Shown: positions 18,654 through 26,730, numbered from the stretch's first letter. The stretch is 64,000 bases of DNA from JBFGCT01 sp963825565 (GCA_963825565.1 CAWGTW010000004.1:372001-436000), one strand, 5' to 3'. Notes: generated by a model not told the origin, from the sequence alone. Numbers and translations are program-made.

Positions 18654-18667
18654 GTGAACCCGTTCAC
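18654..18667. promoter_or_regulatory. Palindromic operator-like site upstream of the BMP transporter operon
   Basis: GTGAAC-CC-GTTCAC, a perfect 6-bp inverted repeat with a 2-base centre, 36 bp before the lipoprotein start codon. Size and form fit a GntR/LacI-type operator. It lies between the divergent transporter operon and the SGNH gene at 18745. No regulator gene is adjacent, so the role is inferred. Confidence 0.45.
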
Positions 18668-18744
18668 GTTGATCCGCACACGTTACCGCGTGGTAGGTCG
18701 ACTGCCCGTCAACCGGCGCGACGACGCCGTATCGTGTGCGCGGA

Positions 18745-19794
18745 ATGCCCGTGTCAAACCCGTCGCGCCGCCAGCCCGCTCCCGGCCCTCGCGCCCGCCA
18801 GCGCCGCCGGGTGAGCCGTCGGCGGTACCTGGTCCGCCGAATCGGTGCGGTCGCCGTGGTCGCCGGCGTCGGGTTCGGGCTGGTCCGTCTTGCGTCCGGT
18901 CTGCTCGCGGGCGAGCCGACCGACGCGATCCGCACGGGCTCCGGCAGCGGGGACGCCGTTGATCCGGCCGGTGGGACGTCGGCGCTCGCTACGGCCGACG
19001 TCGTCGGTGGCCAGGACCTCGCCGGTGGCCAGGACCTCGCCGGTGGCGACCCGAGCGTCACCGGCACCGACGCGCCGACGGTGACCGACACCACCGAACC
19101 CGACGTCGAGACCAGCGGGCCGCCCTCGCCCGACAACCCCGCCGAGGTGTACATCGTCGGCGACAGCGACGCCGGCACGTTCGGGCCGTACCTCCAGCGC
19201 CTGCTCGACGCCACGTTGATCGTCGACACCGAGCTCAACTACAAGGTCTCCTCCGGTCTCGCTCGGCCGGACTTCTTCGATTGGCCGGCCGAACTCGCCA
19301 CGCAACTCCCCGCCGTCGATCCCGACATCGTCGTGGTCACGTTCGGCGGCAACGACTCCCAGGGGCTGGCGGTCGAGAGCGGCGAGTTCATCGTCGGCGA
19401 CCCCGTGCAGAACACCGCCGAGTGGACCGAGGAGTACCAGCGGCGAGCCGGCGAGGTGATGGACCTGTTGCTCGAGGACGATCGGACGGTGATCTGGGTC
19501 GGGATCCCGAACGACGACAACGCCGACGTGACCGCTCGCCTGGCGATCCAGGACGACGCGGTCAAGGCCGCCGCGGCCGAACGTCCCGACATCGTCTTCG
19601 TCGACACCTGGACGCGGTTCTCCGGTCGCGACGGCGGGTGGGCCGAGTTCGTGATCGACCCGCGCGACGGCCAGGGGAAAGACGTCCGCGCCTCGGACGG
19701 GTTCCACCTCAATGAGGTCGGCGCCGAGATCCTCGCGCTCGACATCGCCCAGGCGATCCGCGACGATCTCCGCGCCCGCGGCGCAGCGATCTGA
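18745..19794 (+). CDS. DUF459-type SGNH hydrolase, membrane-anchored
   Basis: 349 residues from ATG 18745 (GTG 18736 also possible). Basic N-terminus, then a membrane helix (about residues 31-50), a Gly/Asp/Thr-rich spacer with a GGQDLA repeat, and an extracellular SGNH domain. The family blocks are present in order: block I VYIVGDSDAGTFG (GDS), block III TFGGNDSQG (G-x-ND), and block V ASDGFHLN (D-x-x-H), giving a Ser-Asp-His catalytic set. DUF459 proteins are thought to act on acyl groups of envelope polysaccharides; the substrate here is unknown. It is divergent from the BMP operon. Confidence 0.8.
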   Translation: MPVSNPSRRQPAPGPRARQRRRVSRRRYLVRRIGAVAVVAGVGFGLVRLASGLLAGEPTDAIRTGSGSGDAVDPAGGTSALATADVVGGQDLAGGQDLAGGDPSVTGTDAPTVTDTTEPDVETSGPPSPDNPAEVYIVGDSDAGTFGPYLQRLLDATLIVDTELNYKVSSGLARPDFFDWPAELATQLPAVDPDIVVVTFGGNDSQGLAVESGEFIVGDPVQNTAEWTEEYQRRAGEVMDLLLEDDRTVIWVGIPNDDNADVTARLAIQDDAVKAAAAERPDIVFVDTWTRFSGRDGGWAEFVIDPRDGQGKDVRASDGFHLNEVGAEILALDIAQAIRDDLRARGAAI

Positions 19795-19820
19795 CCGTCG
19801 CGGCCAGCACAGCCCAGCCC

Positions 19821-20040
19821 AGCCCCGCCCGGCCGGTTTGTGTGACCGAAGACGTCGGAGGTCGCGGTGTTCGGTCACGCAGATCCTGGAGGGTCCCAGC
19901 CCCGCCCGGCCGGTTTGTGTGACCGAAGACGTCGGAGGTCGCGGTGTTCGGTCACGCAGATCCTGGAGGGTCCCAGCCCCGCCCGGCCGGTTTGTGTGAC
20001 CGAAGACGTCGGAGGTCGCGGTGTTCGGTCACGCAGATCC
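19821..20040. repeat. Tandem repeat, 77-bp unit, 2.9 copies, each with a 9-bp inverted repeat
   Basis: Copies at 19821-19897, 19898-19974 and 19975-20040 are essentially identical; the last stops 11 bases short. Each holds GTGACCGAA and TTCGGTCAC as a perfect inverted repeat around 19 bases, so each unit can fold into a hairpin. The period is not a multiple of three, so it is not protein-coding. It lies between two converging genes, where repeated hairpins could act as terminators. The near identity of copies points to recent duplication. Confidence 0.93.
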
Positions 20041-20064
20041 GGTGACTCGGCGATCAGGGCACGT

Positions 20065-20850
20065 TCACTGCTGCTGGCCGCGCTGCTGGACGGCGGTCCG
20101 GCGCTGCGCGATCTCCTCGGGGCTGAAGCGGTTGCGGCGCCATGCCCGGCTGTCCCGCGCCTCGATCTCCCAATCGTCGTCGTGCAGCGCGATCAGGTCG
20201 TAGGTCGACCGGATCTGGCGCACGCCGGCGGCATCGTTGCCGACGATGTCGGCGGCGATGCGGCGGGTGGCCGGAAGCAGGTCGTCGTGGGGTACGAGGT
20301 GGTTGACCAGCCCGAAGGCGTACGCCTCGGCGGCATCCATGAAGTTGCCGGTGAAGCTCATCTCGCGCGCCCGGCGCACGCCGATCGCCGCTGGGAGCAG
20401 CACGGTGAGCCCCCAGCCCGGCATGACGCCGATGCGGGCGTGCGTGTCGCCGAACTTCGCCCGCTCGCTCGCCACCAGGAAATCGCAGTTCAGGGCGAGT
20501 TCGAAGCCTCCGGTGACCGCAACACCGTTGATCGCACCGATGATCGGCTTGGTCAGCTTCGGGAACGGACCGCGCACGCCGTCGCGGTTGCGGCCGCCGT
20601 CGGCCCCGCTGCTGCCGGCGAGGTTGTCCGCCGAGGATCCGAGCTCGTTCAGGTCGAGACCGGCACAGAACGCCGGATCGGCTCCGGTGAGGATGATGAC
20701 GTCGATCCCGTCGTCGGCCTCGGCGGCGCGCAGGTGGTCGGTGAGCAGGCGCAACATGTCGCTCGACAGCGCGTTGCGCACTTCGGGACGGTTGAGCGTG
20801 ATGGTCGCGATCTGCTCGGCGACCTCGATCAGGACGGGTTCGTCGGCCAT
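20065..20850 (-). CDS. Enoyl-CoA hydratase/isomerase family protein
   Basis: 261 residues from ATG 20850; ATG 20868 would add six residues and overlap the preceding gene. Crotonase fold: ATITLNRPEVRNALS, the oxyanion-hole segments DPAFCAGLDLNEL and INGVAVTGGFELALNCDFLVA, and HARIGVMPGWG with the family's substrate-side loop, in which the hydratase glutamates are not clearly conserved. It would act on an acyl-CoA. The exact reaction cannot be set from sequence. It follows an unknown gene on the same strand. Confidence 0.88.
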   Translation of the reverse strand: MADEPVLIEVAEQIATITLNRPEVRNALSSDMLRLLTDHLRAAEADDGIDVIILTGADPAFCAGLDLNELGSSADNLAGSSGADGGRNRDGVRGPFPKLTKPIIGAINGVAVTGGFELALNCDFLVASERAKFGDTHARIGVMPGWGLTVLLPAAIGVRRAREMSFTGNFMDAAEAYAFGLVNHLVPHDDLLPATRRIAADIVGNDAAGVRQIRSTYDLIALHDDDWEIEARDSRAWRRNRFSPEEIAQRRTAVQQRGQQQ

Positions 20851-20857
20851 CTCGCCA

Positions 20858-21475
20858 TCATGTTTCATCGGCAGGGAGGAACGAGAGGTGGAGATCGCCG
20901 AGGCGGACCAGCGTGGCGGCGATCCATCCGCCGAGCGCTCCGAAATGCTCGTCGAGCAACGTGCTCGTCCCGTCGGCAACGGTCTCCTCGGCGAGCTCGT
21001 ACAACCCCTCGTAGGTGATCTCGATCGCGTACTCGACCCGGCCGTCGGTCGGGCCGTTCACCGGATCGGGGTGGGCGACCTCGGCGGTCAGCCCGGCCCG
21101 CTCGAGCCGATCGTCACCGATCAGCGGGCTCTGCTCGGGTGCGTTGGTGTAGACGAGCGCGGGGTCGGCCGGCTCGGACATCCGCTGGACGCGCAGGACG
21201 ATCTCCATCTCGATCGCCGGCCGCTGCTCGAGCTCTTCTTCGATGTACCACTGGCGGTAGGCCGCCTGGCTCCACGCCGGCCAGTCGAAGGTGATGTGGG
21301 CGACGACGCGCGGCGGTTCGCCCTCGCCGGGGAGCCCGTAGCTCGTCTCCCATGTCAGGTCGCCGAGCAGCACATCGGCCTGGAAGTGTTCTTCGAATGC
21401 CTGCCGTTCGAGGAACGCCGCCTCGAACGCATCGCGCAGGGCGCTGATGGCATCGGTGAAGACGTGGTCCAACAT
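20858..21475 (-). CDS. Conserved hypothetical protein, acidic, 205 residues
   Basis: No recognised domain. The product starts MLDHVFTDAISALRDAFEAAFLERQAFEEHF and is rich in Glu/Asp and aromatic residues, with no signal peptide or membrane helix. Segments VVAHITFDWPAWSQAAYRQWYIEE and EYAIEITYEGLYEL suggest an alternating beta/alpha fold. Codon use is normal for the window. The stop lies just before, or overlaps, the start of the enoyl-CoA hydratase gene downstream, so the two are probably co-transcribed. Confidence 0.72.
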   Translation of the reverse strand: MLDHVFTDAISALRDAFEAAFLERQAFEEHFQADVLLGDLTWETSYGLPGEGEPPRVVAHITFDWPAWSQAAYRQWYIEEELEQRPAIEMEIVLRVQRMSEPADPALVYTNAPEQSPLIGDDRLERAGLTAEVAHPDPVNGPTDGRVEYAIEITYEGLYELAEETVADGTSTLLDEHFGALGGWIAATLVRLGDLHLSFLPADET

Positions 21476-21574
21476 GGGCCATGCGGAGGGTAGTCGGGAT
21501 CTGAGGATCCGAGTCCTGTCGTCGTTGATCCGCTCGCCGCCGTCGAGCGAGCCGCGGCGTGCCAGACTCGAGCC

Positions 21575-22327
21575 ATGCCGCTCGTGCTCACCGACATCGC
21601 CGACGGCGTCGGCACGCTCACCCTCGACCACCCCGAGGAACGCAATACGCTCACCGCGCCGATGGTCGCTGAGATCATCGAGGCGATGGACCGTTTCGAG
21701 GCCGACGAGACCGTCGGTGCGATCGTCGTGACCGGCACGTCGCCGGCGTTCTGCGCCGGCGCCAACCTCGGCAATCTCGCCGAGGCGACCGGCGACAGCC
21801 TGGGCACGATCTACGAGGGGTTCCTGCGGGTGGCCCGGAGCCCGCTGCCGACGGTTGCGGCGGTCAACGGCGCGGCGGTGGGGGCGGGCATGAACCTGGC
21901 GCTCGGGTGCGACGTTCGCATCGTCGCCGAGTCGGCGAAGCTCGACACCCGCTTCCTCCAGCTCGGGATCCACCCCGGCGGCGGCCACACCTGGATGTTG
22001 CGCCGGATCGCCGGACCGCAGACGGCGATGGCGGCGGTCGTCTTCGGCCAGGTGCTCGACGGCCCCGAAGCCGAACGGGTCGGGCTCGCCTACCGCTCGG
22101 TGCCCGCCGACGAACTGCTCGCCGTCGCCCATGAGTTCGCCGCCCGCGCTGCGGCGGCACCGCGCGAGCTGGCGATCGTGACCAAGGCGACGATCCAGGC
22201 GATGGCCGACGTCGACGACCATCCGTCGGCGGTCGCCCGCGAGCTCGAACCGCAGCTCTGGAGCACCCGGCAGCCGTGGTTCGAGGAGCGCTTGGCCGCG
22301 CTGAAGGCCAAGATCGCCAAGCGCTGA
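21575..22327 (+). CDS. Enoyl-CoA hydratase/isomerase family protein
   Basis: 250 residues, crotonase superfamily. It has LTLDHPEERNTLT, the first oxyanion loop SPAFCAGANLGNL, and NGAAVGAGMNLALGCDVRI for the second. The usual catalytic region reads FLQLGIHPGGGHTWML, with neither of the two catalytic Glu residues of true hydratases clearly retained, so isomerase or another crotonase reaction is possible. Divergent from the hypothetical gene at 20858-21475. The two crotonase genes in this segment are not close copies. Confidence 0.87.
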   Translation: MPLVLTDIADGVGTLTLDHPEERNTLTAPMVAEIIEAMDRFEADETVGAIVVTGTSPAFCAGANLGNLAEATGDSLGTIYEGFLRVARSPLPTVAAVNGAAVGAGMNLALGCDVRIVAESAKLDTRFLQLGIHPGGGHTWMLRRIAGPQTAMAAVVFGQVLDGPEAERVGLAYRSVPADELLAVAHEFAARAAAAPRELAIVTKATIQAMADVDDHPSAVARELEPQLWSTRQPWFEERLAALKAKIAKR

Positions 22328-22508
22328 AGGCGGATCGCCACACGACCGGGTTGCGCGCGTGCGGCTCACCGAGTGTCGATCACAATCGCGCAGGATCGTT
22401 ACACAGAAGGAGCGGGCCGGGCAACCGATGTCGGGTACCGTTCCACTGGGAGCACATCCCGTCAGCAACCGAATCCACCGTGGGAATCCACGAAGTAGGA
22501 GGTAGCCA

Positions 22509-22847
22509 ATGAGCCAGCGTCATCGCACCACCGAGGTGCCGTTGCCGCCGAAGCAGGAAGTTCGTGCCCGCGCCCACAGCGAGCGGCACCGGATTCATGT
22601 CGAGCTCCAAACCGTGGCGCAGGACGTGTGCGCCGGCGTCGATCCGGCCGACGTCCACGAGCCGGGTACCGCGTGGAAGCCCATGCACCGTCACGACTCC
22701 GATGTGGCCAAGGACAAAGTCGCCAAGCGCGGCCGCTCGAAGCGGCATTGGAAGACCAAGATGTGGAAGCGACGCACCGAGTTGCGCCGGCAGCGGGCGC
22801 AAGCGATCGAGCTGGCCCGAGAGCACCCCGGCCTCGCCGGATTCTGA
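22509..22847 (+). CDS. Small basic protein of unknown function
   Basis: 112 residues, not recognised. It has a very strong ribosome-binding site (AGGAGGT, 7 bases before the ATG), no signal peptide and no membrane helix. It is rich in Arg, Lys and His; the C-terminal half (KDKVAKRGRSKRHWKTKMWKRR, shortened here) is a dense basic helix that could bind nucleic acid. A 181-bp leader separates it from the previous gene. Start and composition support a real, well-translated gene. Confidence 0.65.
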   Translation: MSQRHRTTEVPLPPKQEVRARAHSERHRIHVELQTVAQDVCAGVDPADVHEPGTAWKPMHRHDSDVAKDKVAKRGRSKRHWKTKMWKRRTELRRQRAQAIELAREHPGLAGF

Positions 22848-22910
22848 CCCCTCCCCGCACGGCCCCCACCGCACGGCCGCCCACCGCAGGTTGCGGCGGG
22901 CGAACCATCG

Positions 22911-23519
22911 TCAGCGGAACTCGTCTCGGCGCGCGTCCCACTCCTCGACGGTAATGCCGTACCGGATGTGGTCCTCCCACGACCCGTCGATCTCGAGGTA
23001 GCGCGCGGCGACGCCCTCGTCGCGGATGCCGAGCTTTTCGACCACACGGCGGCTGCGGAGGTTGCGCGGCACGATGCAGATCTCGACCCGGTGGAGCTGG
23101 AGTTGCTCGAACGCGAACTGCAGCACGAGCGCCACCGCCTCGGCGACGTAGCCGTTGCCGGCGTGCCGCTGGTCGATCCAGTAGCCGATCGTCCCCGACT
23201 GCATCGCGCCGCGGATGATGTTGTTCAAGTTGACCTCGCCGACCACGGACTGGTCGACGAACAGCCCGAACTGGTAGGCCGTGCCCGCGGCGCGGTCGCG
23301 GTCGCGCTGCAGGCACCGGGCGGTGAACGCCGCCTTGTCCCTGGTCGGGTCCGGCTGATGCGGCTGGCGTCGTGGTTCCCAGACCGTCAGCCACTCCTCG
23401 TTGGTCAGCCGGACCTCGCTCCATGCCCGGAAGTCACCGGTGGTGAGCGGCCGGAGCATGACCCGTTTGCCGTACAGCCGAACCGGGGCCGCCGGGCGGG
23501 AGGGGTGGCGCAGGGCCAT
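22911..23519 (-). CDS. GNAT-family N-acetyltransferase, RimJ/RimL-like
   Basis: 202 residues. The GNAT fold is seen in VMLRPLTTGDFRAWSEVR, GLFVDQSVVGEVNLNNIIRGAMQSGTIGYWID and the acetyl-CoA loop QRHAGNGYVAEAV (a Q/RxxGxG/A variant), followed by LQLHRVEICIVPRNLRSRRVVEKLGIRDEG. This order is typical of RimJ/RimL protein N-terminal acetyltransferases. Target unknown. Its start shares a base with the stop of the ppx-like gene (TGATG), placing it last in a five-gene operon. Confidence 0.9.
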   Translation of the reverse strand: MALRHPSRPAAPVRLYGKRVMLRPLTTGDFRAWSEVRLTNEEWLTVWEPRRQPHQPDPTRDKAAFTARCLQRDRDRAAGTAYQFGLFVDQSVVGEVNLNNIIRGAMQSGTIGYWIDQRHAGNGYVAEAVALVLQFAFEQLQLHRVEICIVPRNLRSRRVVEKLGIRDEGVAARYLEIDGSWEDHIRYGITVEEWDARRDEFR

Positions 23520-24037
23520 CAGCGGGCGTCCAGCGCGTGGGTCGGCGCGCCCGGCGCGATCCCGATCTCGGCGAGGTCGAGCCGGCGCATGATCGCCAGG
23601 ACGACGCAACAGGTGGCGATGATCGTGTCGACGTGGTCGCTCGGCAGGCCGGGGTTGAACCGACGCTCGGCGGCAGGTTCGGCCACCAGAGTGCGGAAGA
23701 CCTCTTCGGCGTCGGCGCGCCGCAGCCGGTAGCCGGGCGGGACGACGTCGTCGCCGATCTCGACCCGGGCGAGCACGTCGGCGTGCACACCCCGAGCGAC
23801 GAGCGATGGCGCGGCGAGCACCGCCGGCGTCTCGATCACGATGTCGTCGAAGTGGTCGTGGACCGCCGCGAGCGCGTTGGTCAGCTGTGTCGGGCTCGGT
23901 GGGTCCGCTCGGCCGAGCTCGGCCTCGAACAGGGTCGCAGGGCCGAGCGGTAGGCGCCAGTCCGCACCGCCGGTCGCCGCGATGTGCACCACCCGGTCCT
24001 CGATCGTGACGGTCAGCCCGCCGGCGTCGCGGTTCAT
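23519..24037 (-). CDS. Short Ppx/GppA-like protein lacking the N-terminal half
   Basis: 172 residues. Ppx/GppA exopolyphosphatases have about 300 residues in two actin-like domains. This protein aligns only with the second: WRLPLGPATLFEAELGRADPPS matches the S-L-x-G-x-x-R-L-T-E region, and ERRFNPGLPSDHVDTIIATCCVVLAIMRRL matches the conserved C-terminal ER-x-PGL-x-x-R/D-x-I helix. The N-terminal phosphate-binding loops and catalytic Glu are absent, so enzyme activity is doubtful. Its position right after DUF501 is the usual place of ppx in actinobacteria, suggesting it is the local orthologue, reduced. The ATG overlaps the DUF501 stop by 4 bp (ATGA). Confidence 0.65.
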   Translation of the reverse strand: MNRDAGGLTVTIEDRVVHIAATGGADWRLPLGPATLFEAELGRADPPSPTQLTNALAAVHDHFDDIVIETPAVLAAPSLVARGVHADVLARVEIGDDVVPPGYRLRRADAEEVFRTLVAEPAAERRFNPGLPSDHVDTIIATCCVVLAIMRRLDLAEIGIAPGAPTHALDAR

Positions 24038-24558
24038 CGCTCGCCCGCGTCGTCGGCGAGCACCGCGTCGTTCGCCCGGCCCGTATCCCGGCCGACGTCG
24101 AGCTGGGCGTCGATCTGGACGCCGGCGGCGGTGAGCCGCTCGATCGTCCACCGTCCGACTGCGTCGTCACCACCGGCGAGCGTGTGGGCGAGGTGCGCGT
24201 GGAGGCACTTGACGCCGGCGCGCGTGCCGCCGACCCCGCCGCTCGGCCGGCTGCCGAGGTGACCGGGGGCGATCGCCCGATCTCGCTCCGCGGCGTACCG
24301 GGCGTGGGCCGCAGCGACGTCGGCCTCGTCGATCGCCGCCTCGGCTGCGCGCACGCCGCCTCCGGCCTCGAGTCGGCTCACCTCCCGCACGAGTTCGGCT
24401 CCGACGAGGTAGAAGCGCGTCGGCATCGGTGTCCCGTCGTCGAGGAACGGCGCGTTGCGGATGACGACGGGTCCGCCTGCGCGATCGTGTACGACCACCT
24501 CGAAGTCGCAACGGGGCGGTCGCCCGAGAAGCTGCCCGATGCGCTCGCGCTCGTCCAT
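24034..24558 (-). CDS. DUF501 family protein
   Basis: 174 residues from ATG 24558. DUF501 proteins occur in most actinobacteria between the enolase/ftsB region and ppx; function unknown. Family sequence: GRPPRCDFEVVVHDRAGGPVVIRNAPFLDDGTPMPTRFYLVG, EVSRLEAGGGV, and the most conserved C-terminal SGGVGGTRAGVKCLHAHLAHTLAGG, where the Cys and two His could bind a metal or act in catalysis. Here enolase and ftsB lie 30 kb away, so the usual cluster is split. Starts in a TGATG overlap with the coxG stop. Confidence 0.9.
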   Translation of the reverse strand: MDERERIGQLLGRPPRCDFEVVVHDRAGGPVVIRNAPFLDDGTPMPTRFYLVGAELVREVSRLEAGGGVRAAEAAIDEADVAAAHARYAAERDRAIAPGHLGSRPSGGVGGTRAGVKCLHAHLAHTLAGGDDAVGRWTIERLTAAGVQIDAQLDVGRDTGRANDAVLADDAGER

Positions 24559-25274
24559 CAGCTCCGGCGGCGACGGAGCAGCAGCACGACGAGCAGCAGG
24601 GCCAGCAGCGCCGGAACGACGCGTTTGGCGACCGACGAACCGCCGAGCTCCATCAGGTCGATCGGCTCGGCCGCCGGCCCTCCGATCACCCGCACCTTGG
24701 GCGCACCGCCGTCGGTCGCGTCGCTCGGCGCTGCGCCGGGGGACGCGGTGGCGTCGGCGGTTGCCTCGTCGATGGTGGCGTCGGGCGGGGCATCGGACGG
24801 CTGCTCCGGCTCGAGGTCCTCGACATCGAGCATCTCGTTGAGGTTGTGGGCGAAGTCGGCCATCAGCTTGCCGCTCACGTCCTCGAGCACCCCGATCCGG
24901 CCGAACTGGCTGACCTTCCCGCTCATGTGGAGGGTCCACGTGACCACGCAGCGTGTGCTCGTCGGCGAAAGGCTCTCGGCCTCCGCGATGATGTCGGCCT
25001 TCGCGTTCCCCCGGCCCTTCTTGTCGCGCCCTGCCGCCTCGACGACCGCCCGGTGCCGCTCGTCGTCCTGCTCGACGATGCGCGCCTCACCTTCGAACTC
25101 GGTGGCGATCGGGCCGAGCTTGACCTTGACGATGCCGCGGTACTCGTCGCCCTCGATCTCGCGCAGCTCCGCGCCGGGCAGGCAGGGGGCGATCTTCTCG
25201 ACGTCGGTGATGATCGGCCAGGCCTCCTCGATCGGGCGGTTCACGGTGAACTCGTTGATCAGCTTGTCTGCCAT
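24558..25274 (-). CDS. coxG: CoxG-like SRPBCC protein with C-terminal membrane anchor
   Basis: 238 residues from ATG 25274. The N-terminal 145 residues form an SRPBCC/CoxG domain: NEFTVNRPIEEAWPIITDVEKIAPCLPGAELREIEG, then KVKLGPIATEFEGEARIVEQD. CoxG anchors CO dehydrogenase-type enzymes to the membrane in carboxydotrophs and binds quinone in recent work. A Pro/Asp/Ala-rich linker leads to a C-terminal helix (about 217-232) and RRRRS. Overlaps mocA by 16 bp. The enzyme genes it may serve are 9 kb away (34-38 kb). Confidence 0.85.
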   Translation of the reverse strand: MADKLINEFTVNRPIEEAWPIITDVEKIAPCLPGAELREIEGDEYRGIVKVKLGPIATEFEGEARIVEQDDERHRAVVEAAGRDKKGRGNAKADIIAEAESLSPTSTRCVVTWTLHMSGKVSQFGRIGVLEDVSGKLMADFAHNLNEMLDVEDLEPEQPSDAPPDATIDEATADATASPGAAPSDATDGGAPKVRVIGGPAAEPIDLMELGGSSVAKRVVPALLALLLVVLLLRRRRS

Positions 25275-25873
25275 CGGCGGAGATCCTCCACGGTGTCGAT
25301 GTCGGCGGGTGAACCCGTGCACGGTACTTCACGAACGAGTTCGGGACGAACGCGCAGGAGCGATCGAGCTCCCTCGTCACCGGACTGCGGCACGAGGCCC
25401 CAGATCGAGGCCTCGAGCTTCACCGGGTTCCGGCGCCGGCCCCCGTAGGTCGCCACCGCAATCGGCCCGGGCGCCGCTGCCACCTGCCGCCAAGCTGCCA
25501 CCGAGACCGCGGGTTGATCGGCGAGCCCGATCACGACGGCGCCGGCCCCGAGTTCGCGCGCCGCGTCGATCCCGGCGTGCACCGAGCTGGCCTGGCCGCT
25601 GGCCCAGTCCGGGTTGTGCCGGCGGATCACCCCGGCGGGCAGCGGGGGATCGATCGCACCGGTCACGACGACGACCGGTCCGACCTCGGCAGCCAACACG
25701 TGGGCGACGGCCCGTTCGAGCACCGTCCCGGCCGGATCGGATCCGCTCGCCGGGAGCACCGCCTGCAGTTTGTGACCGATGTCACGGTAGCGCGATCCGG
25801 CCCCGGCGGCGAGGAGGACGGCGACCACGCCGGTCGACGTTTGCCCAGCGTGACGCGGATCGGGAGCCGGCAT
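25259..25873 (-). CDS. mocA: MocA-like molybdenum cofactor nucleotidyltransferase
   Basis: 204 residues. MobA/MocA fold: VVAVLLAAGAGSRY at the N-terminus with HKLQAVLP closely after, VVVVTGAIDPPL, and ADQPAVSVAAWRQV carrying the metal-binding Asp. Conserved HNPDWASGQASSVHAGIDAA and NPVKLEASIW also match MocA, which joins CTP to molybdopterin to make the dinucleotide cofactor used by xanthine-oxidase family enzymes such as coxL-type proteins. First gene of the operon mocA-coxG-DUF501-ppx-like-GNAT. Confidence 0.85.
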   Translation of the reverse strand: MPAPDPRHAGQTSTGVVAVLLAAGAGSRYRDIGHKLQAVLPASGSDPAGTVLERAVAHVLAAEVGPVVVVTGAIDPPLPAGVIRRHNPDWASGQASSVHAGIDAARELGAGAVVIGLADQPAVSVAAWRQVAAAPGPIAVATYGGRRRNPVKLEASIWGLVPQSGDEGARSLLRVRPELVREVPCTGSPADIDTVEDLRRWQTS

Positions 25874-25944
25874 CGCCCCAGTGTGGCCGATCGTCGACGT
25901 GAGCGCCAGGTGACGGTTACATGACGGTAGTTTGACGAAATGGG

Positions 25945-25974
25945 TTGAGTATTGCGGTTGGGTGTCGATATGTT
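25945..25974 (+). promoter_or_regulatory. Candidate promoter for the NlpC/P60 gene
   Basis: TTGAGT (25945-25950) and TATGTT (25969-25974), each 4/6 to the sigma-70 consensus, spaced 18 bp, 70 bp before the ATG at 26044. It lies in a locally AT-richer stretch between divergent genes. No riboswitch fold was recognised in the leader. Confidence 0.3.
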
Positions 25975-26043
25975 GCGCATCCGTCACATGAACGTGCGTC
26001 GGCGTCGCGGTGAACACACCCCGGCGGCGCCCCGGACTCGACC

Positions 26044-26730
26044 ATGCGCCAGCCCTCCCTCGCTCCCTCCTCGCCTCCGGCACTGCGCCGTGCCGCCCGA
26101 GCGGGCATGGTCGCGATCGCCGCGACGATCGGCGCGCTGACCGTCGGCGCCGTCGGCGGCGAGGCGACCGGTGGGGAGTTGGCCGTGAACGCGCTGGCGC
26201 CGGAGATCACCGCCGCCGCCGATCGAGCCGTCGAGGCCTACGACACCTATGTCGCCACCGGAGAGCTCGCCGACTACCTCGCCTATGCCGAGCATCGGAC
26301 CGAGACCGCCCGCCTCGCTGCCCGTCAACTTGGCTACGTCGAGTACGACATGATCGACGCGTGGCAGACGGCGGACCTGCCGCACCAGCGTGCCGTCCTG
26401 GCGGCGATGACCCAGATCGGCGTGCCCTACCGCTCCCACACCAGCGTGGAGGACGAGGGCTTCGATTGCTCGGGCCTGACCTCCTTTGCCTGGGCCGAGG
26501 CCGGCGTGCAGTTGAACCGGATCAGCAGCGACCAGATCCGTGCCGCGGCGAACGTCGGCCGCGATGGCGCGGACGCGGGCGATCTCGTGTACTACCCGGG
26601 GCACGTGATGATCTACCTCGGCGTCGGCGACGCAATCGTCCACTCGGTCAACACCGGACGGACGGTCGAGATCGACACGATCTCGAATCGCCGTGCTGGC
26701 TCGGTCCGCTTCGGCGACCCGCTCGGCTGA
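26044..26730 (+). CDS. NlpC/P60 cell-wall peptidase, secreted
   Basis: 228 residues. Signal peptide or anchor within the first 45 residues (RRAARAGMVAIAATIGALTVGAVGGEA), then a helical region (50-110) and a C-terminal NlpC/P60 domain that cleaves peptidoglycan stem peptides. Catalytic Cys142 is in GFDCSGLTSFAW; His187 in YYPGHVMIYLG and a further His200 fit the triad. The helical spacer replaces the coiled-coil seen in RipA-like proteins. A convergent gene (xdhC) lies downstream with a hairpin between them. Confidence 0.92.
   Translation: MRQPSLAPSSPPALRRAARAGMVAIAATIGALTVGAVGGEATGGELAVNALAPEITAAADRAVEAYDTYVATGELADYLAYAEHRTETARLAARQLGYVEYDMIDAWQTADLPHQRAVLAAMTQIGVPYRSHTSVEDEGFDCSGLTSFAWAEAGVQLNRISSDQIRAAANVGRDGADAGDLVYYPGHVMIYLGVGDAIVHSVNTGRTVEIDTISNRRAGSVRFGDPLG

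Noticed and set aside
19821..20040. 77-bp repeat as a CRISPR array
   Set aside because: Copies are contiguous, with no unique spacers, and no cas gene is present.
25932..25954. TTGACG at 25932-25937 as the -35 of the NlpC/P60 promoter
   Set aside because: No acceptable -10 lies 16-18 bp downstream; the TTGAGT/TATGTT pair fits better.
25874..26043. A c-di-AMP riboswitch in the NlpC/P60 leader
   Set aside because: Such riboswitches precede many wall hydrolases, but the leader is short and the conserved core was not found.
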